Source of the DNA: JAMZMI01 sp049115715
GTDB taxonomy: Bacteria; Bacteroidota; Bacteroidia; Cytophagales; Cyclobacteriaceae
Direction of reading: 5' to 3'
DNA: 64,000 nt
NCBI GenBank assembly: GCA_049115715.1
Contig: JAGDZQ010000007.1
Span: 1-64,000 of the forward strand
The translations under genes were made by a program, and so were the position numbers. The notes under the pieces were generated by a model that was not told the origin of the DNA, did not search any database, and saw nothing but the letters and a program-made list of their open reading frames with translations. This document shows, one piece after another, positions 45,749 through 53,156 of this stretch; the first letter of the stretch is position 1, and every line of letters begins with the position of its first letter.

Positions 45749-45963
45749 AGAAATCTATTATTTTTTTAATATTGCCTTTCCAAGACGTAATGGAGAACGT
45801 TCCTTTGAAACCAAGAGAAAGTCAAATTGACAATTGGCTTCTTTCGGTCGAAAGAACAATTTTTATTCAAATGAATATTGAAACGCAATATTCACCCATT
45901 TTATTTTCAATCCAAAACTTAAACAGGGCAGTAATAGTTCTGTTGTGTACATAAAGAACAGGG

Positions 45964-46491
45964 ATGATTACGATAGTGTGTAGTACAAACAGGACAGATT
46001 CTGTTTCCTCCAAGATAAGTCGGCAATACAGCCACATTCTCGATGAGAAAGGGGTGGCGAATCAAATAATTGATCTTAAAAACCTACCTCAAGATTTTAT
46101 AGTTAGTGCGCTGTACGAAAATTCCGGGAAGAACAAAATTTTTAATCCATTTAGGAAAATCATGAAAGAGAGTGAAAAATTCGTTTTTGTAGTCCCTGAG
46201 TACAATGGATCTTTTCCCGGGGTATTAAAAGCATTTATCGATGGATTGGAATATCCCGGAACTTTCAAAAATAAGAAATGCGCGCTGGTCGGACTATCAT
46301 CCGGCATACAAGGAGCAGGTTTAGCACTAAGTCACCTGACCGATATCTTCAACTACTGCGGCATGAACGTACTCGCTCAAAAAGTGAAGCTTGCAAGTAT
46401 CGAGGCTAATACTGATAATGAACTTAATATCACCAATGAGCTTTATCTTCAACTACTACACGAGCAAGCTGACTTGCTTTTAAAATTCTGA
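45964..46491 (+). CDS. NADPH-dependent FMN reductase family protein
   Basis: This 175-residue flavodoxin-like protein starts ITIVCSTNRTDSVSSKIS, where the phosphate loop binds FMN, and has VPEYNGSFPGVLKAFIDG near 78, the family hallmark. Such enzymes reduce flavins or quinones with NAD(P)H in the cytoplasm. It is read away from the SDR gene; the 215-base gap 45749-45963 shows no clear promoter pair. Confidence 0.88.
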   Translation: MITIVCSTNRTDSVSSKISRQYSHILDEKGVANQIIDLKNLPQDFIVSALYENSGKNKIFNPFRKIMKESEKFVFVVPEYNGSFPGVLKAFIDGLEYPGTFKNKKCALVGLSSGIQGAGLALSHLTDIFNYCGMNVLAQKVKLASIEANTDNELNITNELYLQLLHEQADLLLKF

Positions 46492-46532
46492 TAAAAACAC
46501 ATCTCATCAGCCAAAATAAATAGTCAAAAATC

Positions 46533-46540
46533 TATATTTG
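46533..46540 (+). promoter_or_regulatory. Possible -7 box of the DUF4494 gene
   Basis: TATATTTG matches TAnnTTTG and lies 32 bases before the start codon. No TTG at the proper distance was found. Confidence 0.4.
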
Positions 46541-46572
46541 CCGACCTTTCAAAAACTCAAAGAAAAACTCAG

Positions 46573-47061
46573 ATGAAGACTTGGTATTCGTGTAAAGTAA
46601 AATATTCAAAAGAGCAAGAAAACGGTATGCTAAAGCAGGTAACTGAAGCATACTTGGTCGATGCGCTATCGTACACAGAAGCCGAATCCAGGATTTATGA
46701 GGCAATGGAAAGAGACATCAGAGGAGAGTTTGCCGTCACTCAAATCACTAAGACAAATATCTCAGAAATCATCAAAGAGGAAAACGAAAGCGCCGAGGAC
46801 TGGTACAAGTGCAAAATAGTGTACTCCACAGTAGATGGGGATTCTGATAAAGAAGTAACCATTACCAATTATTTCCTTGCTGCAGCTGATAATATCACAG
46901 ACAGTATAGAAAAGACAAAAGAGTTTCTCAACTCCATGATAGTACCTTATTCGATTCCATCGGTTTCCTTAACCAAAATCATGGATGTATTTGAGTATGG
47001 AGAAGAGCGAATTCCTCCCAATTTAAAGCCAATGAGCGAAATCACTGAGCAAGCGGAGTAA
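46573..47061 (+). CDS. DUF4494 domain protein
   Basis: A 162-residue protein of the DUF4494 family, found in Bacteroidota. It begins MKTWYSCKVKYSKEQENG and has the conserved VTEAYLVDALSYTEAESRIYE stretch, then a second similar half starting WYKCKIVYSTVDGDSD near 78, so the fold is an internal repeat. There is no signal peptide. Its role is unknown. It converges on the M61 peptidase gene with a two-base gap. Confidence 0.9.
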   Translation: MKTWYSCKVKYSKEQENGMLKQVTEAYLVDALSYTEAESRIYEAMERDIRGEFAVTQITKTNISEIIKEENESAEDWYKCKIVYSTVDGDSDKEVTITNYFLAAADNITDSIEKTKEFLNSMIVPYSIPSVSLTKIMDVFEYGEERIPPNLKPMSEITEQAE

Positions 47062-47063
47062 CG

Positions 47064-48395
47064 CTATAAGTTCTTACTCCATGCTTCGTACAATTTCTTC
47101 TGACTATCGGTCATCTCTTTCACATGTGATATAGAGGGTCTACCCTCTTCATCACGAACAAGCTGCAATCCTATTTTTGATAGGTATTCTGCGTGAGGTA
47201 ATGGATTGACATTCAAAATATAGCTATTAAAAAAATCTTCAATCTCTGGGTAAGTCATAGCAACTATATCATCGAAGAAAGTCTCCTCCGATACAGGGTT
47301 TCCTTTTCCGTACTTAGCTATTAAATCCAATATAAGTTCTCTTAGTCCTGACTCACCATCGGAGAGTTCCAAAAGTTTTATATCCAAAAGTCCAGCGACC
47401 AGAGATCCCCTAAAATAGATATTGCCATATTGCTTTGCGGCCTCTCCCCCATCAAAAGATTCATCAGATATTTTCTTAAGACTCCATGACGAATCAAAAT
47501 AATACTCATCTACTAGCATTTTATAAGACAAAGCATCTTCCAAATAGCTATCTACATCTACTACACCTCCTCTGAACAACAGAATATTAGAAGCCCACTC
47601 TGTCACACCTTCATAGAGCCATAAGTGCACAGAGGTGGTCGGCTCAACAAAGTTGAATGTCTCAACAATCTCGCTGTGAATATTTAAAGGAGTTACAATA
47701 TGAAAAAATTCATGCGAAGCTATATCAGTGACTGATTTCATAAAATCAGGAGTTGGTTCTCCTTCCTTCAGCACGTATTCTGAGCTATATGAATGCTCCC
47801 AAGCGCCTGTTGTTCCAATTATATCCGGTTCGAAAAAAAAGAGAAATGTATACTCTTCCACTGGAAGCTCAATAAGAAATTCCCTAGAGGCATCAAGCAT
47901 ATCTGCCATGTTGGTAAGCAGCAATTCCGAGTTAATTTTTTTCTGGCTTGAATAGGTATATATCTTCACCTTGGTACTAGCGATAGTAGTTTCAGCAAAT
48001 GACAAATCCCCAAAAAGGATTGGAGAGTCTACTGCATGATCGAAATCATCAGCTTTAAATCCATTTCCAGAACTTGGTAGCGCAGTTCCAACCTTCCAGC
48101 TTGGGTCACCCTTCAACTGAATCTGTATAGGACTTTGCTGGTAGCCTTCGAAGTAGCCAATCAAAGTATGGGCATTGATCAAAGTATGGTCTTTTTCTAT
48201 GGAAGAACCAGCCATTAAATATATTGGATATTCTTCTAGTGGAGTATCGAAGGTCTCTGCCACTTTGTAGCTAATCGTTTTGACTTTTTGAGGTCTTTCA
48301 ATTTCGAATTGATTCACTGATTTCCTCGAAACGCCAATTTCATTCCCCTTCTTATCAAAGACCTTAAAATCACTTACCAAACGTCCTATATTCAT
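47064..48395 (-). CDS. M61-like metallopeptidase, catalytic part (reading frame interrupted upstream)
   Basis: This 443-residue frame carries an M61 (glycyl aminopeptidase)-like catalytic domain. The zinc motif HEFFH lies near residue 228 and the third ligand region EGVTEW near 262. The family normally has a secreted N-terminal beta domain. That part lies just upstream in the same frame (48408-48593) but is cut off by a single TGA at 48408-48410, four codons before this ATG. Translation from 48395 would give a product without a signal peptide. The gene is therefore probably a recent nonsense mutant, a sequencing error, or read through. See the linked finding. Confidence 0.75.
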   Translation of the reverse strand: MNIGRLVSDFKVFDKKGNEIGVSRKSVNQFEIERPQKVKTISYKVAETFDTPLEEYPIYLMAGSSIEKDHTLINAHTLIGYFEGYQQSPIQIQLKGDPSWKVGTALPSSGNGFKADDFDHAVDSPILFGDLSFAETTIASTKVKIYTYSSQKKINSELLLTNMADMLDASREFLIELPVEEYTFLFFFEPDIIGTTGAWEHSYSSEYVLKEGEPTPDFMKSVTDIASHEFFHIVTPLNIHSEIVETFNFVEPTTSVHLWLYEGVTEWASNILLFRGGVVDVDSYLEDALSYKMLVDEYYFDSSWSLKKISDESFDGGEAAKQYGNIYFRGSLVAGLLDIKLLELSDGESGLRELILDLIAKYGKGNPVSEETFFDDIVAMTYPEIEDFFNSYILNVNPLPHAEYLSKIGLQLVRDEEGRPSISHVKEMTDSQKKLYEAWSKNL

Positions 48396-48407
48396 AGTTT
48401 GGTAAGT

Positions 48408-48593
48408 TCAGGGAGCTGTAGCAGCAAACTGATAAATGCCGCTTGACTTTTTGACTTTAGCATCCACAGTAAGCGACACATAAAAAGTATCCAAACTTTG
48501 AGTAACGTCAATATTGTAACTCATGATAGGAGATTTTTGAGCAAAAGTTGGGATCGTTACTAAGATGCAAACAATTAGATAGAAGTATTTCAT
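48408..48593 (-). pseudogene. N-terminal fragment of the M61-like peptidase
   Basis: This frame gives a signal peptide (YLIVCILVTIPTFAQ) and the first strands of the peptidase N-domain, ending GIYQFAATAP then TGA. In related peptidases a Gly is expected right after the TAP. The TGA could come from GGA by one change. The next codons (TYQT) lead in frame into the catalytic part. Together the pieces would make about 509 residues, a normal length. Confidence 0.7.
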
Positions 48594-48945
48594 AGTTTCA
48601 TAATTTAACTCTTAGTACGGATTACAAACACGAAACAATTAACTGTTTTTACTGAAGGTAAAAACTAATGTTAATCGGACTTCCAATGTGAGTAGAATCT
48701 TCATTCATTTCACTATCAAAAGATAGTAGTCTTGAAAAAAGAATACTTTTTTAAAAAAAAATTATAGTTGAGGAATCCCTTCTCTTTTCTTTCAAAAGCC
48801 CTTTCATCATAAACTGAGTGAGTTGTTCGCATATTTAGCATACTATCCGATGATAAAAGGGCTCGCAATCCTCAATTTGTTCCATTAAATTAATAGAGCG
48901 AACACTTATGAGACTGTAACCAGAAAAACCAAAATCAGCAAAAAA
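48594..48945. other. 352-base gap between divergent genes
   Basis: AT-rich region upstream of both the peptidase and the Roadblock-like gene. It contains a perfect small inverted repeat ACTATC-aaaa-GATAGT (48712-48727) and a long-range one: 14 bases at 48797-48810 pair with 48850-48863 with one mismatch. No reading frame of note and no complete -33/-7 promoter pair was found. Confidence 0.5.
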
Positions 48946-49332
48946 ATGATAAAAAAAGACTTTTTAACCGAATTCATGGAGGCCATGGAAAACGACGTAA
49001 AAGGTATCATAGCAGTAGCTATAGTTGAAATGGAATCTGGAATGACCCTGGTCTCAAAGAGTTTTGCCAAGAACTTTGACCCTGAAGTAGCTTCAGCTTA
49101 CAATGTGGAAGTGGTCAAAGCTAAGCTCGCAGCTATGAAAGCACTCAAATTAGAAAAAACGGATTCCATAGATGACATACTAATAACGCTAACCAGCCAA
49201 ATTCACTTGCTAAAAATAACCCCGTCAGCAAAACACCTAATCTACCTAGCCGTAGATTCAAAAGAAGCCAACTTAGGAATGGTCCGTTCGATACTAAGAC
49301 TAAATACCGCAGATATAGACGAAAACTTATAA
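48946..49332 (+). CDS. Roadblock/LC7-like small protein
   Basis: The 128-residue protein resembles Roadblock/LC7 domains: a helix, then GIIAVAIVEMESGMTLVS as a beta-hairpin, a helix rich in Ala/Lys (VEVVKAKLAAMKALKL), DDILITLTSQIHLLKI and HLIYLAVDSKEANLGMVR. These strand and helix positions fit the family, which binds small GTPases or senses state in bacterial signalling. It starts an apparent two-gene operon; the SiaC-like gene begins 18 bases after its stop. The family call is by pattern only. Confidence 0.6.
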   Translation: MIKKDFLTEFMEAMENDVKGIIAVAIVEMESGMTLVSKSFAKNFDPEVASAYNVEVVKAKLAAMKALKLEKTDSIDDILITLTSQIHLLKITPSAKHLIYLAVDSKEANLGMVRSILRLNTADIDENL

Positions 49333-49350
49333 CTTAAAAAAAGACCAGCT

Positions 49351-49725
49351 ATGAATTTTAAAATCAATCCCACAAACACCACTCCTTATGTAAGCATAGA
49401 CCCATTGACAAAATCTTTCGATATGAAAGGTAGGTCAAGCCCAGAAAGTGCAGTGATGTTTTACAGTCCAGTTATTTACAGCATAAAAGATTCCGTAAAA
49501 GAGGTTGAAAGCTTTAGTTTCAATTTCGACATGGAGTACTTTAACACAAGTTCATCCAAATGCATATTTGATATCCTGAAAGTTGCTAAAACAGCCAGAA
49601 ACTCAGGTCAAAGCATAATAGTCAATTGGTACTACGAGGATTGGGATGAAGATATGCGTGAAGCAGGAGAAGATTATGAACACATTCTCAAAATCCCTTT
49701 CAACTATATTGAGCTTAGCAAGTAA
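49351..49725 (+). CDS. SiaC-like regulatory phosphoprotein (DUF1987)
   Basis: The 124-residue protein has the DUF1987 pattern: NPTNTTPYVSIDP, then MKGRSSPESAVMFYSPV near 26-42, FDMEYFNTSSSKCIFDIL near 68-85 and VNWYYEDWDEDMREAGEDYE near 100. In Pseudomonas SiaC is held inactive by phosphorylation at a Thr/Ser in the loop before the sheet and activates a diguanylate cyclase when free. No SiaB kinase or SiaA phosphatase gene is beside it. The partner may be the Roadblock-like protein upstream. A strong hairpin follows. Confidence 0.8.
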   Translation: MNFKINPTNTTPYVSIDPLTKSFDMKGRSSPESAVMFYSPVIYSIKDSVKEVESFSFNFDMEYFNTSSSKCIFDILKVAKTARNSGQSIIVNWYYEDWDEDMREAGEDYEHILKIPFNYIELSK

Positions 49726-49731
49726 ACTGTT

Positions 49732-49773
49732 TTAAGAAACTGCTCTTCAATTGATTGAAGAGCAGTTTCTTAA
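49732..49773 (+). terminator. Long hairpin after the SiaC-like gene
   Basis: A perfect 19-bp stem (ttaagaaactgctcttcaa and its complement) with a four-base loop begins seven bases past the stop. No T run follows, so it may act as a transcript-stabilising 3' end or a terminator of the hairpin-only type. Confidence 0.7.
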
Positions 49774-49826
49774 GCTGTTCCACAAGTAATCATTCCCAAA
49801 AACAATTTTGAAATAAAAATAGTCCC

Positions 49827-49846
49827 TTATGTAGTTAGCTACATAA
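49827..49846. promoter_or_regulatory. MarR operator, upstream copy
   Basis: ttATGTAGttagCTACATaa is an imperfect palindrome with six-base arms and a TTAG centre (core 49829-49844). It is the exact reverse complement of the second copy downstream. The centre-to-centre distance is 32 bases, about three helical turns. Confidence 0.8.
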
Positions 49847-49858
49847 ATATTTATAACT

Positions 49859-49878
49859 TTATGTAGCTAACTACATAA
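49859..49878. promoter_or_regulatory. MarR operator, downstream copy
   Basis: ttATGTAGctaaCTACATaa (core 49861-49876) ends two bases before the start codon of the MarR gene. A bound dimer would cover the translation and probably the transcription start, giving autorepression. Confidence 0.8.
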
Positions 49879-49879
49879 T

Positions 49880-50356
49880 ATGAAAGATTTCGCCACAGAA
49901 TTAGGATGTCTCGGTTTCACAATGAGATTAAAAAGGCTAAGTGATGCCTTGATTCACGATGGAAGAAAGATGTACAAAGAATTGGGCATTGACATTGAAC
50001 CAAACTGGTATATCGTGTTTCGTCTGATCAAGCGAAACGGTGAAATGTCAGTAACCGAAATAGCCGATGCGATAAGACTCGCTCACCCTTCGGTAATCTC
50101 GATTACAAATAAAATGATGAAAGCCGACTACCTATACTCTACCCCATGTAGCCTTGATAACAGAAGAAGAGTTCTTAATCTCACAGAAAAAGCAAAGAAC
50201 AAACTTCCTGAACTTGAAAAAATATGGGATGCGGGTGAAAGAGGCATCATAGAAGCTCTTAAGGACACAGACGCAATGCAAATGCTGATTACACTTGAGG
50301 AACGCTTCACTAATAAAGGATTTAAGGATAGGACTTTAGAAGAACTAAATAATTAA
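49880..50356 (+). CDS. MarR family transcriptional regulator
   Basis: A 158-residue protein with a winged helix-turn-helix: GEMSVTEIADAIRLAHPSVISITNKMMKADYL near 58-88 and the wing DNRRRVLNLTEKAKNKL. MarR proteins bind palindromic DNA as dimers and release it on binding a ligand or oxidation. Two matching palindromes lie immediately upstream. It leads a four-gene operon with GNAT, a small membrane protein and an EamA transporter, so it probably controls export or modification of a small molecule. Confidence 0.9.
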   Translation: MKDFATELGCLGFTMRLKRLSDALIHDGRKMYKELGIDIEPNWYIVFRLIKRNGEMSVTEIADAIRLAHPSVISITNKMMKADYLYSTPCSLDNRRRVLNLTEKAKNKLPELEKIWDAGERGIIEALKDTDAMQMLITLEERFTNKGFKDRTLEELNN

Positions 50357-50359
50357 AGT

Positions 50360-50845
50360 ATGGAAAAGGTTTTAAAATCAAAATCAACGGTCAAACTCAT
50401 TGATTTCCAAGAAGCGTACACAGCAGATTTCGCGAGACTTAATTATGAATGGCTCGAAAAACATTTCACGGTTGAGCCTCATGACAGGGAAATGCTCGAT
50501 TACCCAATTGAGTCAATCATCAATACAGGAGGTCAAATATTCTTCGCAAAATACGAGAATGAAATTGTAGGAACCGCTGCGCTAGTTGAGGAAGATAAGG
50601 ACACATTCGAACTAGCCAAAATGGGTGTCACTACCAAATATCAGGGACTGAAAATTGGGTACAAGCTCATTCTATATGCGATAGAAAAAGCCAAGCAGGC
50701 TGGGAAAAAGAAACTAGTTTTAGAGTCCTGCAGAAAGCTCGTACCAGCCGTCAACTTATATAAGAAAGTTGGCTTTGTTGAAGTAGCTCATACAGGTTGT
50801 TCACCTTACACCAGATGTGACATTAGAATGAGCTTGGATATATAA
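50360..50845 (+). CDS. GNAT family acetyltransferase
   Basis: A 161-residue protein with the acetyl-CoA-binding motif VTTKYQGLKIGYKLILYAIEKAK (Q/RxxGxG/A type; here QGLKIG) near 91-108 and a typical NLYKKVGFVEV end. The substrate is unknown. It starts three bases after the marR stop and overlaps the next gene by one base. Its operon with a drug/metabolite exporter suggests it acetylates a small molecule that the exporter also handles, but that is inference. Confidence 0.87.
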   Translation: MEKVLKSKSTVKLIDFQEAYTADFARLNYEWLEKHFTVEPHDREMLDYPIESIINTGGQIFFAKYENEIVGTAALVEEDKDTFELAKMGVTTKYQGLKIGYKLILYAIEKAKQAGKKKLVLESCRKLVPAVNLYKKVGFVEVAHTGCSPYTRCDIRMSLDI

Positions 50846-51060
50846 TGATAGAGCCAATAGGATATATTGCTCTCGGTCTAGGCCTTCTGGCGCTAAGCAT
50901 GAAGCAAATGATTTTTTTACGAATCATTCACTGTCTTTCTGCAGTAACTTATGTGATTTATGGGATGCTAATAGAAGCCAATCCTTTAATTCTTGCAGGT
51001 ATACTTTTTATTTTCATTCACTTATATCACCTTCTAAAAAAGACCCCTCAAAATGAGTAA
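50845..51060 (+). CDS. YgjV-like small membrane protein
   Basis: A 71-residue protein with three hydrophobic stretches: IGYIALGLGLLALSM, LRIIHCLSAVTYVIYGML and LILAGILFIFIHLYHLL. It resembles the inner-membrane YgjV group. It overlaps the GNAT stop by one base and the EamA start by eight bases, so all three should be co-translated. It may assist the EamA transporter. No enzymatic motif is visible. Confidence 0.65.
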   Translation: MIEPIGYIALGLGLLALSMKQMIFLRIIHCLSAVTYVIYGMLIEANPLILAGILFIFIHLYHLLKKTPQNE

Positions 51061-51988
51061 AAGTTATTCATATCGGTTTCTCATCATTTTAAGTTTCTTG
51101 GCTATATATCTCATTTGGGGTACTACTTATCTGGCTATTGTAATTGGTGTGAAGGAAATCCCTCCTTTCATGATGGCGTTCATCCGATTTTTCACCGCAG
51201 GACTTATTCTGGTAGCTTATGTTCTATTTAAGCGGGAGAAGTTTCCATCAGCAAAAACACTTCTCAATAACTTGATAGTGGGAAGTATTATAATGGTTGG
51301 GGGTCAAGGCATGCTTTTTTGGTCCGAGCAATACATTACTTCTGGTTTTGCTTCCATCCTCATCGCTACGCTTCCACTCTGGTTCATCGTCATGGATAAG
51401 AGGCACTGGAGATTATATTTTACCAATCCATATATTATTGTGGGATTGATCATTGGTTTCGTCGGGATAGTTGTCCTATTTAATGATAAGCTCAATGAAC
51501 CTATTCCCGAGGAAGCAATTCAATTGCAATTGATCGCATCAATTGCGGTATTGGTTGGAGGCATGTGCTGGGTAGTAGGCACCATTTATTATCGGTCTTA
51601 CCCCTCTCCAGGATCCATGTATTCCAATCTAGGTTGGCAATTGATCTTATCTTCGTTTGTGTGTCTATTGATTAGCCTTATTTTGAATGAGAATCAGGAA
51701 ATGATATGGAGTAACGTTTCTCCGGAAGCATGGTTTTCTGTACTATATCTCTCTATCGCTGGTTCTGTGATTGCTTTTATAGCGTACACCTGGCTACTCA
51801 ATGAAGTTCCGTCTGCAATAGTGAGTACGTATGCTTACATAAATCCCATAATCGCAGTTTTCGTTGGTTGGTTAATCGCAGACGAGCTTATCACAGGAGA
51901 TCAGGCATTGGGAATGGCCATCATTCTAGCAAGTGCTATTTTGGTCAACTTGAGTAAAGGAAAAGCACTCAACACCAAAGAATCCTAG
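51053..51988 (+). CDS. EamA (DMT) family transporter
   Basis: A 311-residue inner-membrane protein with about ten spans in two EamA halves. The first starts FLAIYLIWGTTYLAIVIGV and has PPFMMAFIRFFTAG; the second starts ASIAVLVGGMCWVVGTIYYR and ends INPIIAVFVGWLIADELITG near 265. This is the drug/metabolite exporter superfamily. It is the last gene of the MarR-controlled operon. A weak inverted repeat (51995-52023) may terminate it. Confidence 0.92.
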   Translation: MSKSYSYRFLIILSFLAIYLIWGTTYLAIVIGVKEIPPFMMAFIRFFTAGLILVAYVLFKREKFPSAKTLLNNLIVGSIIMVGGQGMLFWSEQYITSGFASILIATLPLWFIVMDKRHWRLYFTNPYIIVGLIIGFVGIVVLFNDKLNEPIPEEAIQLQLIASIAVLVGGMCWVVGTIYYRSYPSPGSMYSNLGWQLILSSFVCLLISLILNENQEMIWSNVSPEAWFSVLYLSIAGSVIAFIAYTWLLNEVPSAIVSTYAYINPIIAVFVGWLIADELITGDQALGMAIILASAILVNLSKGKALNTKES

Positions 51989-52256
51989 CAATCTGAAAAA
52001 GAGCAATCTTTACCCGCTTTTTCCGGCATCTATTTTCAAATGATTTAGACCAAGGTATAGAATCGTTTTCGACGTTGGAAGATTCTGAAGCTAAAGACTC
52101 GGGGTTGATAGCGAAAGGTTCATTATTTATGATGCTATCAGATAGATAAGTTCATTGAACCGTCGAAGAAAAAAAGCAAGAAATATTTCCTTTCTAATAG
52201 CATCTTAAAAACGCAAGATTTGTAATCTTACGTAAGAATATTCTCTAACCCGCAAC
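51989..52256. other. Gap before the second glycosyltransferase
   Basis: It holds a weak hairpin gaaaaag/ctttttc (51995-52023) and, just before the next start, two overlapping palindromes: AAGATT-tgt-AATCTT (52215-52229) and TCTTACGTAAGA (52226-52237). No gene seen. Confidence 0.5.
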
Positions 52257-53156
52257 ATGCGCGCACCTCTTGTATCTGTTATTTGTCTTTGCTATAATCA
52301 AGAAAAGCATGTTCAAGCAGCTATACAATCTGTATTCAATCAGACTTATAAAAACATAGAACTAATTGTAGTCGATGATGCCAGTCAAGATGGAAGTAGA
52401 GAAAAAATAGAGGAAATTCTTAGCGGGAAGAGCATCTGGTTTATACCCTTGGAGAAGAACGTAGGAAACTGCAAAGCTTTTAATATTGGTTTTGAGTCAA
52501 GTAAGGGGGAATATATTATTGATCTTGCTGCGGACGATATGCTACTTCCTCCTCGCATCGAAATAGGCATCAACGATTTTGCCAACAGTTCAGAAAAATC
52601 AGGAGTACATTTTTCCGATGCTTTTATATCCAATGAGCAAGGTCAAATACTTTTTACTCATCATAAAAGAAATCATTCTGGAGAACTAGCAGATCCAATT
52701 CCTCAGGGAGATATTTACAATGAGCTCATTCATCGGTATTTCGTTTCACCTACTACTATGATGATCAAAAGACAAGTACTGGAAGAACTCAATGGATATG
52801 ACGAAACCCTATACTTTGAGGATTTTGATTTTTGGATTCGATCAGCGAGGCACTATCATTATATTTTCTACAAAGCTCCACTTGTAAAAAAGAGAAAAGT
52901 ATCCAAATCTCATTCCAGCACACAAAATCAACTACTAAATAAACATCAAGAATCTACATTTAGGGTCTGTCAAAAAATTTTTGACCTTAATAAAAACCCT
53001 CAGGAATATCAATCTCTTGTTAAGCGCAGCAAATATGAGATCAAACAATGCTTGAGAACATTGAACTTTCGATTAATTCCGAAATACTTAAAACTAATCT
53101 CCAATTCTAAATCAGCCTATCGACGGTTATCATCCCCTTCCAACATAGAGATATAA
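52257..53156 (+). CDS. Family 2 glycosyltransferase
   Basis: A 299-residue GT-A enzyme with VSVICLCYNQEKHV, VFNQTYKNIELIVVDDASQDGSRE and the metal motif AADDML near 94, then GGFDETL-like NGYDETLYFEDFDFW near 180. It lacks membrane spans. Such enzymes transfer sugars to surface polysaccharide or lipid carriers. It stands alone, not in a polysaccharide cluster. Its 3' end overlaps the convergent rsgA by 40 bases. Confidence 0.88.
   Translation: MRAPLVSVICLCYNQEKHVQAAIQSVFNQTYKNIELIVVDDASQDGSREKIEEILSGKSIWFIPLEKNVGNCKAFNIGFESSKGEYIIDLAADDMLLPPRIEIGINDFANSSEKSGVHFSDAFISNEQGQILFTHHKRNHSGELADPIPQGDIYNELIHRYFVSPTTMMIKRQVLEELNGYDETLYFEDFDFWIRSARHYHYIFYKAPLVKKRKVSKSHSSTQNQLLNKHQESTFRVCQKIFDLNKNPQEYQSLVKRSKYEIKQCLRTLNFRLIPKYLKLISNSKSAYRRLSSPSNIEI

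Noticed and set aside
45772..45954. 60-residue plus-strand frame with TTG start in the SDR/flavin-reductase gap
   Set aside because: No ATG, no conserved pattern, and it fills a divergent promoter region.
48408..48410. TGA read as selenocysteine in the peptidase
   Set aside because: The position is outside the active site, a Gly is expected there, no downstream SECIS-like hairpin was seen, and no selenoprotein machinery is in the window.
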